Assembly: GCF_003313325.1 (NCBI RefSeq)
Contig: NZ_QMHQ01000002.1
Span: 1-64,000 of the forward strand
Length of the DNA stretch: 64,000 nt
Source: Pedobacter namyangjuensis
GTDB taxonomy: Bacteria > Bacteroidota > Bacteroidia > Sphingobacteriales > Sphingobacteriaceae
Direction of reading: 5' to 3'
Shown: positions 24,520-33,785 of the stretch, piece after piece
How the letters are laid out: every line of letters starts with the position of its first letter
How positions within the stretch are numbered: position 1 is the stretch's first letter
The notes under the pieces: generated by a model
What the model was told of the DNA's origin: nothing
Database searches by the model: none
Seen by the model: only the letters and a program-made list of their open reading frames with translations
Position numbers and translations under genes: made by a program

Positions 24520-25509
24520 ATGGGCGATATACTACCTAGTTTATTTACAGCCGCTATCGTTAGTGCAGGCATTGGCCTTTTCTATTTCTTTTTACTAAAT
24601 GCCCACGGTTTTACTAGGGTTAAATACAAATACGTTTTTCTGAGCATATTCGTATTATTAATTTGTTTAAGCTTTTTTGGTTTCCAGGCGGTAGGTTTTA
24701 CAGCATTTACACTTGGTATCGGTGTATTTGTATTAGCAATTGCTTTATTTGCCAGAGGGATGGCAAATTCTTTAAAAGAATCATCCTCTAAACTTTTCGA
24801 AGAGAAAAATAAAAAAGTTGAAACCCAGAAAATTAACGATACCAATATTGCTAGTTATGTTGGTGTAGTATTTCATTTAGTGGTTATTATCCTAATTTCA
24901 TTATCCATATTTACTTATAGCAATGATGTAATTTTAGATGAAAGTAGAATGGAACGTTTAATTGGCGACGCCTTTTTTCAATTTTATAGTACAATTATGT
25001 TAATGTTGCTCGGCTTATTCAATCCTTTTGTAAGCCCGTCCGAAAGATTAATGGGATTTGCAGAGCGTATTGACAGAGTCCAATATCCAAAATGGTATAA
25101 ATTATTAAGTGACAAAAGAAACTGGGTAACCGCTAAAGCAATAATTTGCATTTTGATAATAGCGTATTTTGTAAACGATGGTTTATTTAATTTTCCAAGT
25201 TGGGACGGTGGTAACTTACTGATGAATGGCTATTTGATTTTAATTGGTTTTTATGTTTTTTTGAATTTGATGCAGTTGATAAGAACTCCGGATTTGTTCT
25301 TTAAGAGAAACTGGTTCCGTTTAACATTGTTGTTTAAATCGGCATATTTAAGCATATTTCTAGGCGCAATACTTGTTTTTAGCACCTTGTTTTTTTCGTC
25401 TATTTTGGGTTTTAATCCAGATAACCTGAAAGTTAGCTCAGAAGCGATTTTGTTTTTAGGCTTTAACATTTTAATGTGTTACAACGAATATCGCCTTGCC
25501 AGAGCTTAA
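24520..25509 (+). CDS. Integral membrane protein, hypothetical
   Basis: A 329-aa protein with about eight hydrophobic segments, for example at 10-30, 40-60, 65-85, 115-135, 155-170, 210-230, 240-260 and 275-300. It has a charged cytoplasmic loop near 85-105. No family recognised. A TATATTTACG block lies 60 bases upstream, a variant of the TAnnTTTG box. Single gene between the VOC gene and a small hypothetical. Confidence 0.7.
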   Translation: MGDILPSLFTAAIVSAGIGLFYFFLLNAHGFTRVKYKYVFLSIFVLLICLSFFGFQAVGFTAFTLGIGVFVLAIALFARGMANSLKESSSKLFEEKNKKVETQKINDTNIASYVGVVFHLVVIILISLSIFTYSNDVILDESRMERLIGDAFFQFYSTIMLMLLGLFNPFVSPSERLMGFAERIDRVQYPKWYKLLSDKRNWVTAKAIICILIIAYFVNDGLFNFPSWDGGNLLMNGYLILIGFYVFLNLMQLIRTPDLFFKRNWFRLTLLFKSAYLSIFLGAILVFSTLFFSSILGFNPDNLKVSSEAILFLGFNILMCYNEYRLARA

Positions 25510-25597
25510 AAAATAAGTTACGCAGAGCAAGTAAAATATCGCCTGCAAACAAACAGCCTGTAGGGATGTTGTTAAACTATCTTAAAGCATTATAATT

Positions 25598-25882
25598 ATG
25601 GAACAAGATAAAAAAAGCGAAGCGCTAGTTGTTATTCGCGACAGCCCGGAAGTAGGAGAAAAAATCATTTTTGATATCGTTATTAAAGAAAAATTGGTAC
25701 ATGTTATTGTACGCAGAGATACGCAAATCTATTACATAAACGTAGATGGCGAGGATTTGGGAAGTTTTACCAAAGACAACGATGGAACAATAGAACGCTA
25801 TGGTCAGCCACGTGGCGCAGCTGATGATTTTGAAGATTATTTTAAGCCCATTGAAGCTAAACTTGAAGAAATGGGCAAGTAA
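25598..25882 (+). CDS. Hypothetical protein, 94 aa
   Basis: A small acidic cytoplasmic protein, with EKIIFDIVIKEKLVHVIVRR, then YYINVDGEDLGSFTKDNDGT, then RYGQPRGAADDFEDYFKPIE. The strand-strand-strand-helix pattern could be a binding domain, but I do not recognise it. It is convergent with the GH43 gene, whose stop is 8 bases away. Confidence 0.65.
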   Translation: MEQDKKSEALVVIRDSPEVGEKIIFDIVIKEKLVHVIVRRDTQIYYINVDGEDLGSFTKDNDGTIERYGQPRGAADDFEDYFKPIEAKLEEMGK

Positions 25883-25889
25883 CCAAGAA

Positions 25890-26891
25890 TTAAGGCGTAT
25901 AGGGCTTTATAATAACTAATCTGTCGCCTGTTGTATCTACTTCAAAAAACTTAGGGATGCGTACGAAACGACCGTTAACATTTTTGTGGCTGTGCAAAGA
26001 CATTAAGTGTTTGCCATCAAAAGTTTTAAATAGCATGCCGTGACCGAAGTTAGGAGGTGTAATAGGCTCTTTTTCGTGTATCCAAGGCCCGTCTAAAGTT
26101 CCGCTTTGAGAGTAGGCAACGCCTTGTGTGTAAACATCGTAAATCCAACTTGTCCAAATCATACCAAGTTTGCCAGTTCCTGTGGTAAATAAATATGGTC
26201 CGTCTGTTACTTGATGCGGTTTAACCTCGCCATCCTTTCCTTTTTCTTTGCTCCAAGGAGAATCACTAGCTCTGAATAAAATTTTACTTTTTCCAAGGCT
26301 TCCACTCAAATCCGGTTTAAGTTCTATTTTCTCCATAGTTCCATTACCGTTTTGCAACCATTCGTGGCAGAAAATCATATAGGGTTTGTTATCTTTATCT
26401 ATCCAGAATGTCCCATCAAGTGTTGGCATAGTTGCCGGTAAATAAACAGGGTCTTTCATTGGTAAATATGGTCCATCGGGTTTATCGCTTATCAATACAT
26501 GAGAGGCTCTACGCTCAATTGGGATGTTGTTTACAGTATCTATTTTTACAGCTTCATTAGTAAAAGTTGCGAAGTAATAATATTTGTTTTTGAATTGGTG
26601 GATTTCTGCAGCCCAAATCATTGGTTTTGCACCCATCCAAGAATTTGGATCTGTTTTAGAGATATCAAAAGGTCCCTCCCAAAATTTCAGATCTTTACTT
26701 TTCCAGAGCTTACCGCTGGTGCCGGTCATGTAATAGGTTTTACTTTTCTCATCAGCCAAAATAAATGGATCGCTGAGTCGTATAGAATCTAGCGGTATGT
26801 TCTTTTTAACAACGCTTGTAATTTTCTGTTGTGCTGAAGCCAGGTTTGGTATCATCAGCGTTAGCATAAAAACAAAAACTAAATTCTTCAT
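25890..26891 (-). CDS. Secreted glycoside hydrolase family 43-like protein
   Basis: A 333-aa five-bladed beta-propeller enzyme with a signal peptide (LMIPNLASAQQ). GH43 acts on arabinose, xylose or galactose linkages. The general base Asp is in LSDPFILAD (about residue 42), and the pKa-tuning Asp in LDGTFWID. The position usually held by the acid Glu reads VTDGPYLF, with Asp, a variant seen in some GH43 branches. Substrate not predictable. Single gene, extracytoplasmic. Confidence 0.85.
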   Translation of the reverse strand: MKNLVFVFMLTLMIPNLASAQQKITSVVKKNIPLDSIRLSDPFILADEKSKTYYMTGTSGKLWKSKDLKFWEGPFDISKTDPNSWMGAKPMIWAAEIHQFKNKYYYFATFTNEAVKIDTVNNIPIERRASHVLISDKPDGPYLPMKDPVYLPATMPTLDGTFWIDKDNKPYMIFCHEWLQNGNGTMEKIELKPDLSGSLGKSKILFRASDSPWSKEKGKDGEVKPHQVTDGPYLFTTGTGKLGMIWTSWIYDVYTQGVAYSQSGTLDGPWIHEKEPITPPNFGHGMLFKTFDGKHLMSLHSHKNVNGRFVRIPKFFEVDTTGDRLVIIKPYTP

Positions 26892-27112
26892 ATTATATGG
26901 TTAACATCTTTTGGCTAAAATGGTAATTTGTAATTTAAATAATGGGAGTAAACCATTTTAGGTTAAAATAATACTAGTTTCTGCTAATTTAATATCATCA
27001 GACTCTCGTAATTATCTAAAAATTGGCGTTACGAAAATTTGCTGAAAACTGTTAGATATGGAACGGAAACCCACAGATATTTAAACTTAGTTTTTTAGCT
27101 AACTACTTTTTA

Positions 27113-27120
27113 TATTTTTG
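27113..27120 (+). promoter_or_regulatory. -7 box for the LytS/LytTR operon
   Basis: TATTTTTG, a full match 23 bases before the ATG at 27144. Confidence 0.5.
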
Positions 27121-27143
27121 AATCATTATACATTCCGCTAAAC

Positions 27144-29060
27144 ATGCCCAGATTAATAAACTTTAATAACATTAAGCTGATATCATTTTTATTAGTTGTA
27201 CTGCTTTTCTCTTGCAAAAATAAGAAGCAAGCTGATAAAGAACAGTATGCGCCAAAAGCTGATGTTAAAAAAGATTATATCGCTTTTTTAATTTCTTTAG
27301 ATACACTGCCAGTATCCGAAGTAAAAAGAGCAATTATTAAGGAAGATAGTTTATTAAATTATAAGCAAAAACAGCAGGCTAATCCATTTTCTTTTTATTT
27401 TAAAGCTCGAAAATTCCTTATCGAAAAAAAAAGAGACAGTGCGCTGCAGATGTACGAAAAAATGGATGCCAAAAATAAGGGCGATGTTTTTTTACTGAAG
27501 GAATATAGCATTTTAGATCAGCGTATAAATAACGGAGTAGTAGTAGAGGCTGATTTGATGAACGAAATACAAGCGGGATTACAATTGGCCGAAAAATCAA
27601 ACAGTAAATTAACGCATCGTTATTACGATTTATTGGCGAAGGCTTTTTATCAGAATCACAACGAAAAAGCTTCGTCAGCTTACGTAGAAAAGTATTTTAA
27701 AGCGCATCCATATTTTTGGCATCCGGTAATAAAACAACGTTACTACGATATCTCTTTTTTGCTAGCCTCAAGAGCAGATAACTATAAAAAAATGGCCGAG
27801 TACAATTTAAAGGCTCGAAATTTCGCGTTAGGCATAAAAGATAGTATGGCAATTGCGAGAACGTATGATAATGAAGCGCAGATTTATGCTAGGCAATTGG
27901 AATTTGGTAAAGCGGTAGAATCTAGCAGAAAGCACTTTAATTATCTAAAAAAGACAAATAGTCTAAATGATATCGCCTATAATAATATGGCCACTAGTTT
28001 TATAAGGAATAAGCAACCAGATTCGGCTGTATTTTATTATAAACAAGCTATCGCGATAAATAAAAAGCAAGATCCAGATAAACCACAGTATATCTATCAA
28101 AAAGGGCTTATAGATGCTTACAGTATGTTAGGTGATTATAAAAGTGCCCTAGACGCGTCTGATTTGGCGTTTAAGAACGAAATTAAAAGCATAAAGCAAA
28201 TTGAAGCAGTGAAGGTTGCAGAAATCCAGGAAAAGTATGAAGCCGAAAAAAAAGATCGTAGCATTTCAGAGCTTTTAAATAGAAACGAACTTAACGAAAA
28301 AGTTATAGCCCAACAGCGTTATACATTAGGTTTGGCAACGTTAGTGTTTTTAGCAACCCTTTTATTCTTTTACGTTTTTTACAGACAGCGGCAATTGAAG
28401 CAAAAAAACAGTTTACTTCAGTCAGAAAATAAGCGACTAAACATTGAACAAAAGTTGCTACAAGTGCAGTTAAATCCACATTTTATATTTAATTCTATTG
28501 CAAATTTACAAAGCTTATTTGCTACTGGTAATGCTAAGGAAACAGTAAAATATCTAACCGTTTTTTCTGGCTTGTTACGTAACGTGTTAGAGCAAAACAG
28601 AAAAGATTTTATTACGCTCGAAGAAGAAGTTGCGTCGCTAGATAATTACTTACAATTGCAACAGATGCGTTTTATGGGGCTTTTTGACTACGAGATAGTA
28701 GTAGCCGATGACATCTATCAATCTGGCATCATTATTCCGCCTATGCTTATACAGCCATTTGTTGAAAACGCGATAGAACATGGCTTTAGAAATATAGCCT
28801 ATAAAGGCAAACTAACCATCTCTTTTAATGTTAAGGATGGGCAAATGGTTATTTTGGTAGACGACAATGGCATTGGTTTAAAGGAAAAGACCGGAAACGA
28901 AACGAAAAAACAATCGCTGGCTAGAATAATTTTGAAAGAACGATTAGACTTGCTTTTTAATGCAAACGGGCAAGAGGCAAAGTTTGATGTTATAGACAAA
29001 AAACAAAATAACGAACATGGCGTAACGGTTAATATTGTAATGCCAGAACTTAAGGATTAA
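27144..29060 (+). CDS. Sensor histidine kinase, LytS/YehU type, with TPR and lipobox
   Basis: A 638-aa kinase. The N-terminus LLVVLLFSC resembles a lipoprotein signal. Residues about 90-350 are TPR-like helical repeats. A membrane helix follows at about 395-415, then a coiled coil, the His kinase box LNPHFIFNSIANLQSLF (His near 446), and the ATPase with PFVENAIEHGF and VDDNGIGL. Autophosphorylates and passes phosphate to the adjacent LytTR regulator, 18 bases downstream. The input signal is probably periplasmic, via the TPR region. Confidence 0.92.
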   Translation: MPRLINFNNIKLISFLLVVLLFSCKNKKQADKEQYAPKADVKKDYIAFLISLDTLPVSEVKRAIIKEDSLLNYKQKQQANPFSFYFKARKFLIEKKRDSALQMYEKMDAKNKGDVFLLKEYSILDQRINNGVVVEADLMNEIQAGLQLAEKSNSKLTHRYYDLLAKAFYQNHNEKASSAYVEKYFKAHPYFWHPVIKQRYYDISFLLASRADNYKKMAEYNLKARNFALGIKDSMAIARTYDNEAQIYARQLEFGKAVESSRKHFNYLKKTNSLNDIAYNNMATSFIRNKQPDSAVFYYKQAIAINKKQDPDKPQYIYQKGLIDAYSMLGDYKSALDASDLAFKNEIKSIKQIEAVKVAEIQEKYEAEKKDRSISELLNRNELNEKVIAQQRYTLGLATLVFLATLLFFYVFYRQRQLKQKNSLLQSENKRLNIEQKLLQVQLNPHFIFNSIANLQSLFATGNAKETVKYLTVFSGLLRNVLEQNRKDFITLEEEVASLDNYLQLQQMRFMGLFDYEIVVADDIYQSGIIIPPMLIQPFVENAIEHGFRNIAYKGKLTISFNVKDGQMVILVDDNGIGLKEKTGNETKKQSLARIILKERLDLLFNANGQEAKFDVIDKKQNNEHGVTVNIVMPELKD

Positions 29061-29078
29061 TAATAAAGCTAAAATAAT

Positions 29079-29825
29079 ATGAAACTTTATATTTTAGAAG
29101 ACGAAACACTAATAATGCAACACCTATTGCAGGTGGTAAAAACTATTTCTTTTGTAGAAGTTGTAGGAACATCGGCAGAAGTTGCGCAAGCTTTAACTGA
29201 AATTCCAGCGTTGAAACCAGATTTGGTGTTGGCAGATATTAGGCTGAAAGACGGTGATAGCTTTCAGCTGTTTCATGAAATAGGAACTGAAGATTTTCAG
29301 GTTATATTTTTAACAGCTTACGATCAGTACGCTATACAAGCCCTAAATATGGGTGCTTTTGCTTATTTGCTTAAACCGATTGATGAAGTAGCATTGGTGT
29401 CGGCAATTCAAAAATGCTATCAGCATAAAGAAGAAGAATTGCTTAACAAGCAACAGCTTTCTATAGCTAGAGATCATTATTTAGATAAAGGTATAGCGCA
29501 CAATAAACGCATTGCTTTAAAAAGTATGGAGTTTATAGAAATTGTACCCATTGAAGACATTGTTTATTGTAAAAGCGATAAAGGTTACACCACTTTTTAC
29601 TTAAACAACAAAACCGAAATTGTGGTTTCTAAAGGCTTAAAAGATTATGAGTTATTACTTACTCCATTTGGTTATTTAAGATGTCATCAATCGTTTTTAG
29701 TTAATTTTCAATATGTTAAAAAATACTTTAGAGAAGGTTTTTTACAAGTATTGGATAAAGAAATGATTCCGGTTTCTAGTAGGAGGAAGGAAGAAGTAAT
29801 GCGTTATTTAGAAAATATTGCCTAA
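29079..29825 (+). CDS. LytTR-family response regulator
   Basis: A 248-aa regulator. The receiver (1-125) has the acidic pocket LEDE, phosphoacceptor Asp in DLVLADIRLKDGD, and Lys in LLKPID. The DNA-binding LytTR domain (about 145-246) has IALKSMEFIEIVPIEDIVY and RCHQSFLVN. Cognate to the LytS-type kinase just upstream, same operon. Targets in this window are not evident. Confidence 0.94.
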   Translation: MKLYILEDETLIMQHLLQVVKTISFVEVVGTSAEVAQALTEIPALKPDLVLADIRLKDGDSFQLFHEIGTEDFQVIFLTAYDQYAIQALNMGAFAYLLKPIDEVALVSAIQKCYQHKEEELLNKQQLSIARDHYLDKGIAHNKRIALKSMEFIEIVPIEDIVYCKSDKGYTTFYLNNKTEIVVSKGLKDYELLLTPFGYLRCHQSFLVNFQYVKKYFREGFLQVLDKEMIPVSSRRKEEVMRYLENIA

Positions 29826-29948
29826 AACTGATTTCGAAAAATAGAAACTCACAAGCGAATAATCGTTTAACTAAAACGAATAAATGTTTATGCATGTACT
29901 TGCCGGCAAAATGCAGTAATATTAGAAAGTTTAACCAATCATCTACCC

Positions 29949-30308
29949 ATGAAAAACGTGTTAATTATTGCATTAGCTTTAATTTCTGCTGCTTTAGGTT
30001 CTTGCAGTGCGAATAATCCGGGCACCATTAAAAATTACTATGCTGAAGCCGAAATTTTAACGCCTGAGTTTAAAAATAAAGAGTTAAATAAACACATTGA
30101 GTATTTTGAAAGTCTGTATAATGAACTAGGTATGGCAGTTAGCAGTGCAGATAAAGCTTCTGTTCCGGATCTCAGCAAATCTTTCTCCAACTGGATTTTA
30201 AAAACCATCGATTTTAAGCAGAATTTATCAGCACAAGACCAGAAAAAATTAGAAGATTATTTGCAAAAAGCTAATGAAGCTTGGAATAAGCAAAAAAAAC
30301 TATTGTAA
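29949..30308 (+). CDS. Small lipoprotein, hypothetical
   Basis: A 119-aa protein with a lipoprotein signal (ALISAALGSC, Cys about 19), then a mostly helical Lys/Glu-rich domain. No recognised family. It is 12 bases upstream of the SecD-P1-like gene, same strand, so they may work together at the envelope. Confidence 0.7.
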   Translation: MKNVLIIALALISAALGSCSANNPGTIKNYYAEAEILTPEFKNKELNKHIEYFESLYNELGMAVSSADKASVPDLSKSFSNWILKTIDFKQNLSAQDQKKLEDYLQKANEAWNKQKKLL

Positions 30309-30320
30309 AAGATTAAACGC

Positions 30321-31727
30321 ATGAAAAGGTTACAAGCTATTTGTTTAGTGCTTTTATTGGTAAAGTTTAGTGTTGCTCAAACTATGGATGACAAACTGAA
30401 ATTTAAAGAAATAAGTGGTTGTTACGGTAGTACAACAGAAGGGATTTGTTTGTTTGAAGATGGTAGATTTCTTTTGTATGGTTACGCAACTGCAGTTTTT
30501 GGTAAATATTCTTTTGAAAAAGATTACATGAAGTTTGTACCTGATGTACCTCCTTTTTTTGAAGTTTACGGCACTGCTAACAAAAATATTGGAGATAACA
30601 CAAGAACAAATTTTAAGGGCTTTGATCGTGGTGGCAATACTTTTATAAAATTTGGCGATAACGATATTACTCGGGTTTTTAATACTGATGCTAACTGTTT
30701 TGATTCGCCTTTTGTTTATCAAACAACAAAGTTGAAGGGGAAAACGATTCTGTCAAGTTATTTGGAAGGTAATTTTCCATCTCCTGGTAAAATAGGTTTT
30801 TCTTGGGAGTATGAACTGCCTAAAACTTTTAATGATTTTATCTTTATTTATAACGCTCCAAGCAGGTACGAAGAGGAGTTTGAAGCTATAATAGAACAAA
30901 CTAAAGAAGGAGATATTTTACGCACATCTAACTATGCTAGAGAAAATGGTTTTGCTAAGAGAGCTGTGGATCCAGAAGATAAAAGTTGGGCGGAAATTTT
31001 AAGCTTCAAAAAGCAATACGATAGTAATAAAGCTACCAAAGCGGATGTGATTTACGCAAACAAGCATTACAGTGCATTTCCAGCGCCAAACGAAGATCAC
31101 ATTTTTGATGATAGGGCAAATCAATTTGTTAGTAAAATGGCTAATGAAAACGAAGCATATTATCTTAATAATCAATATAACGATGGCCTTTACTTGCGTA
31201 AATATGTTAAGATCGATCCAAAATTTAAAACCGCTTTTAATCCGAATTCGGTAAAAATATCTCCAACTACTATTTTTTATACTGTTTGCGGAGAAGGTTC
31301 TGAAAATTCTTACCACTACAATGGCTACACTAAAATAGAAAACGATAAAATATCTACTGTAGAGGTTGCTCCGATGCTACAAACCATTCCGAATGTTGTA
31401 GTTGACAAGCCCGTGAAAAATATGTTAAACGATGGTTTTTATCTAACAAAAGATGGTATAGTTTCATCGGTTCCTTTATTTAAGCAAAGCGATATTAAAT
31501 CGATAACTGACACCAAAGTTAAAGGCGAATTGAGCATTATGTTAACAGATTCGGGGATGGGCAAGTTAAAACAACGTGATGCAACATCGGCTAATAAAAT
31601 TCTTCTTATGCTTGATGGAAAAAGGATTGCAGAAGCAAATTTTAAAATCACAGACAAATCCATACAGTTCTCCGGCAATTTTACCGTTGAGGAAATACAG
31701 CTAATTATAAATCAACTAAAAAAATAA
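30321..31727 (+). CDS. Secreted protein with C-terminal SecD P1-head-like domain
   Basis: A 468-aa protein with a signal peptide (LLLVKFSVAQ). Residues about 25-340 form an unrecognised beta-rich region opening KEISGCYGSTTEGICLFEDG. The last 75 residues, with LSIMLTDSGMGKLKQ, ILLMLDGKRIAEANFKI and FSGNFTVEEIQLIINQLKK, resemble the P1 head subdomain of SecD/SecF. There are no membrane helices, so it is not a translocase; the domain has been reused in a secreted protein. Function unknown. Confidence 0.65.
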   Translation: MKRLQAICLVLLLVKFSVAQTMDDKLKFKEISGCYGSTTEGICLFEDGRFLLYGYATAVFGKYSFEKDYMKFVPDVPPFFEVYGTANKNIGDNTRTNFKGFDRGGNTFIKFGDNDITRVFNTDANCFDSPFVYQTTKLKGKTILSSYLEGNFPSPGKIGFSWEYELPKTFNDFIFIYNAPSRYEEEFEAIIEQTKEGDILRTSNYARENGFAKRAVDPEDKSWAEILSFKKQYDSNKATKADVIYANKHYSAFPAPNEDHIFDDRANQFVSKMANENEAYYLNNQYNDGLYLRKYVKIDPKFKTAFNPNSVKISPTTIFYTVCGEGSENSYHYNGYTKIENDKISTVEVAPMLQTIPNVVVDKPVKNMLNDGFYLTKDGIVSSVPLFKQSDIKSITDTKVKGELSIMLTDSGMGKLKQRDATSANKILLMLDGKRIAEANFKITDKSIQFSGNFTVEEIQLIINQLKK

Positions 31728-31868
31728 TAGTAAAATCGATATAATTTTTGTAAGCTGTAAAAAAGATAAAATTGTAGTTACCTTCGTGCTCCAAAAACAG
31801 CGCAATTAATGCATGCGAGTATTTGTAAAGTTGATGTTATTAAAAACGAGCACTCATAAATAAAGCAA

Positions 31869-32210
31869 ATGAAAGATCAAATTATACAGTTATTAGCAGA
31901 CTTAAAATCAGATACAGTTAAATTTAGTGATGTTATTGCATTTATAGAACAACACTACGAACATACGCCAACAGCTTTTAAAAATGGCGAAGCATTTAAT
32001 GAAAGTACCCAAAATCAAGGTAGTGCGAAAGTTTTTTCATTTGCCCAGATGAACGAGTTAGGTGAAGAAGATACATTATCATTGTTTGCCGAACATTATG
32101 CTACAGTAAAAGCATCTCCAGACGGCCTAGATCACCAAAATATCAGACAGTTTATGGTTAACGGATGGTCGGGAATAGCTTTTGAGAGGCAAGCGCTAAA
32201 GAAAAAGTAG
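31869..32210 (+). CDS. HopJ type III effector-family protein
   Basis: A 113-aa protein with the HopJ layout: FSDVIAFIEQHYEHTPTAF, NGEAFNESTQNQGSAKVFSFA, then LFAEHYATVKASPDGLDHQN. The family name comes from a plant-pathogen effector, but homologues are widespread in bacteria without type III secretion, and none of that machinery is in the window. A housekeeping role is more likely. No signal peptide. It converges on the next gene, whose stop is 2 bases away. Confidence 0.85.
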   Translation: MKDQIIQLLADLKSDTVKFSDVIAFIEQHYEHTPTAFKNGEAFNESTQNQGSAKVFSFAQMNELGEEDTLSLFAEHYATVKASPDGLDHQNIRQFMVNGWSGIAFERQALKKK

Positions 32211-32212
32211 CA

Positions 32213-32632
32213 TTACTTATTTTCGCCGAACTTTTTCTTTAGGTCTCGCATTAGTTTTTTTACTACTGCGGTACCAGAGTTAAACCCGTTGGTACCATTC
32301 GGACTAGACTTATAAGTATTCGATTCCCAGGTTGTGTTACCTTTTTTATCGATTATCTTAGCTATTAACTGATAGGACGTGCCACCCCATGAAGTTAACG
32401 TTATGCCTTTAGAGGTATTGGATGTTAAATTGATTTTAAAATCTGCTTGTGCTTCAGTATTTACAACACTCCAATAAGCCCATTCGCCAATTTTCGCTTT
32501 TAGCTCTTCCGTTATTTTTATAGCATTATCGTTTTTTGAAGGATTCTCGATGTAAATTTTGGAGCCTTTTTCTTGTGCATTAATGTCTGAGAAAAAAACA
32601 GTGAGTAGTAGTAAAGAGAATAAATATTTCAT
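32213..32632 (-). CDS. Secreted hypothetical protein, 139 aa
   Basis: A signal peptide (LLLLTVFFSDINAQE) followed by a beta-strand-rich domain of about 115 residues (YWSVVNTEAQADFKINLTS, SYQLIAKIIDKKGN). No recognised family. A periplasmic or outer-membrane-associated role is likely. Confidence 0.65.
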   Translation of the reverse strand: MKYLFSLLLLTVFFSDINAQEKGSKIYIENPSKNDNAIKITEELKAKIGEWAYWSVVNTEAQADFKINLTSNTSKGITLTSWGGTSYQLIAKIIDKKGNTTWESNTYKSSPNGTNGFNSGTAVVKKLMRDLKKKFGENK

Positions 32633-32763
32633 AAAGCTTTTTTAATTAGTCGATCAAATTTTAGCGTTACTTATTAACCTTAACAATAACATGTACTAGT
32701 TTGTTCGATTTGATTTTTGTGAAACATTAACTGCATTTTTGATGTTTTTTTTAAAAAGAACGT

Positions 32764-33720
32764 ATGAAAAAGGAAAAAATAACGATAAAAGGCATTTGGC
32801 AAGTATTAAAAAATTCATTTACCGGTTTTGGCGACCATAAAGTAACCAAACTTAGCGGTTCTTTGGCTTATTACACGGTTTTTTCAATGGCTCCTTTGCT
32901 TGTTGTTATTATTTCGCTTTGCGGATTATTTTTTGAACAAGAAGCTATAAACGGAAAAATATACGGCGAACTTGCCGGTTTTATGGGAAGAGAAACAGCT
33001 TTGCAATTAGAAGATTTAGTTAAAAAAGCTGCCCTTGGCGATAAAAGTACAGTTGCGTTTATTATAGGTGTAGTAACCTTGTTAATAGGTTCTACAACCG
33101 TTTTTGCAGATATACAAGATTCTATAAATACGATTTGGGGATTAAAGCCGAAACCAAAAAGAGGCTGGCTAAAAATGTTGCAGAACAGGTTTTTATCATT
33201 TTCGGTAATTATCAGTTTGGCATTTTTGCTTTTAGTCTCGCTTAGCGTAACCGCAGTTTTAGACGGTTTCAGCGCCCGTTTGCAAGCACGTTTCTCTGAA
33301 GTTTCGGTAGTGGTAATTTACATCATTAATCAAATCGTTACGCTAGCCGTTATCTCGCTAATTTTCGGCGTAATATTTAAAGTTTTACCAGATGCCATAA
33401 TAAAATGGAGAGACGTTGTTTTAGGTGCAGTTGTAACAGCCTTACTATTTATGTTGGGTAAATTTGGTATTTCATTTTACATCGGTCAAAGTGATGTTGG
33501 AAGTACCTACGGCGCTGCAGGCTCTTTGATTATATTGCTTTTGTGGACTTATTATTCATCTATAATATTATATTTTGGTGCCGAATTTACGAAGGCTTAT
33601 GCAATTGCCTACGGTTCAGAAATTCATCCGGCCCATTACGCTGTTACAACAAGAGAGGTAGAGGTAGAAACAGGTCAGCAATCTATTCAAACAAATGAGG
33701 CTGCTAAAAAAGACGGATAA
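32764..33720 (+). CDS. YihY/BrkB-family membrane protein, second copy
   Basis: A 318-aa paralogue of the gene at 12303-13295, but of the shorter, classic YihY type. KLSGSLAYYTVFSMAPLLVVII at the start, FADIQDSINTIWGLKPKPKRG in the middle, GSTYGAAGSLIILLLWTYYSS and YFGAEFTKAYA at the end. Six helices. Its 3' end lies within a perfect 16-bp hairpin (33697-33737), with the stop codon in the loop. Confidence 0.93.
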   Translation: MKKEKITIKGIWQVLKNSFTGFGDHKVTKLSGSLAYYTVFSMAPLLVVIISLCGLFFEQEAINGKIYGELAGFMGRETALQLEDLVKKAALGDKSTVAFIIGVVTLLIGSTTVFADIQDSINTIWGLKPKPKRGWLKMLQNRFLSFSVIISLAFLLLVSLSVTAVLDGFSARLQARFSEVSVVVIYIINQIVTLAVISLIFGVIFKVLPDAIIKWRDVVLGAVVTALLFMLGKFGISFYIGQSDVGSTYGAAGSLIILLLWTYYSSIILYFGAEFTKAYAIAYGSEIHPAHYAVTTREVEVETGQQSIQTNEAAKKDG

Positions 33721-33737
33721 CCTTTTTTAGCAGCCTC
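33697..33737. terminator. Perfect 16-bp hairpin spanning the stop codon, bidirectional
   Basis: GAGGCTGCTAAAAAAG and CTTTTTTAGCAGCCTC pair fully. The 9-base loop (ACGGATAAC) contains the TAA stop of the YihY gene. The A6/T6 tract sits at the top of the stem, so it may act in both directions, including for the receiver gene on the opposite strand. Confidence 0.6.
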
Positions 33738-33785
33738 AGGGTTGCAATTCTATTGACGATGTGTTTTGTATAAGTTATAGCAAGT

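Noticed and set aside
30354..31316. Several minus-strand frames inside the SecD-P1-like gene
   Set aside because: Shadows; the plus-strand frame has signal peptide and domain support.
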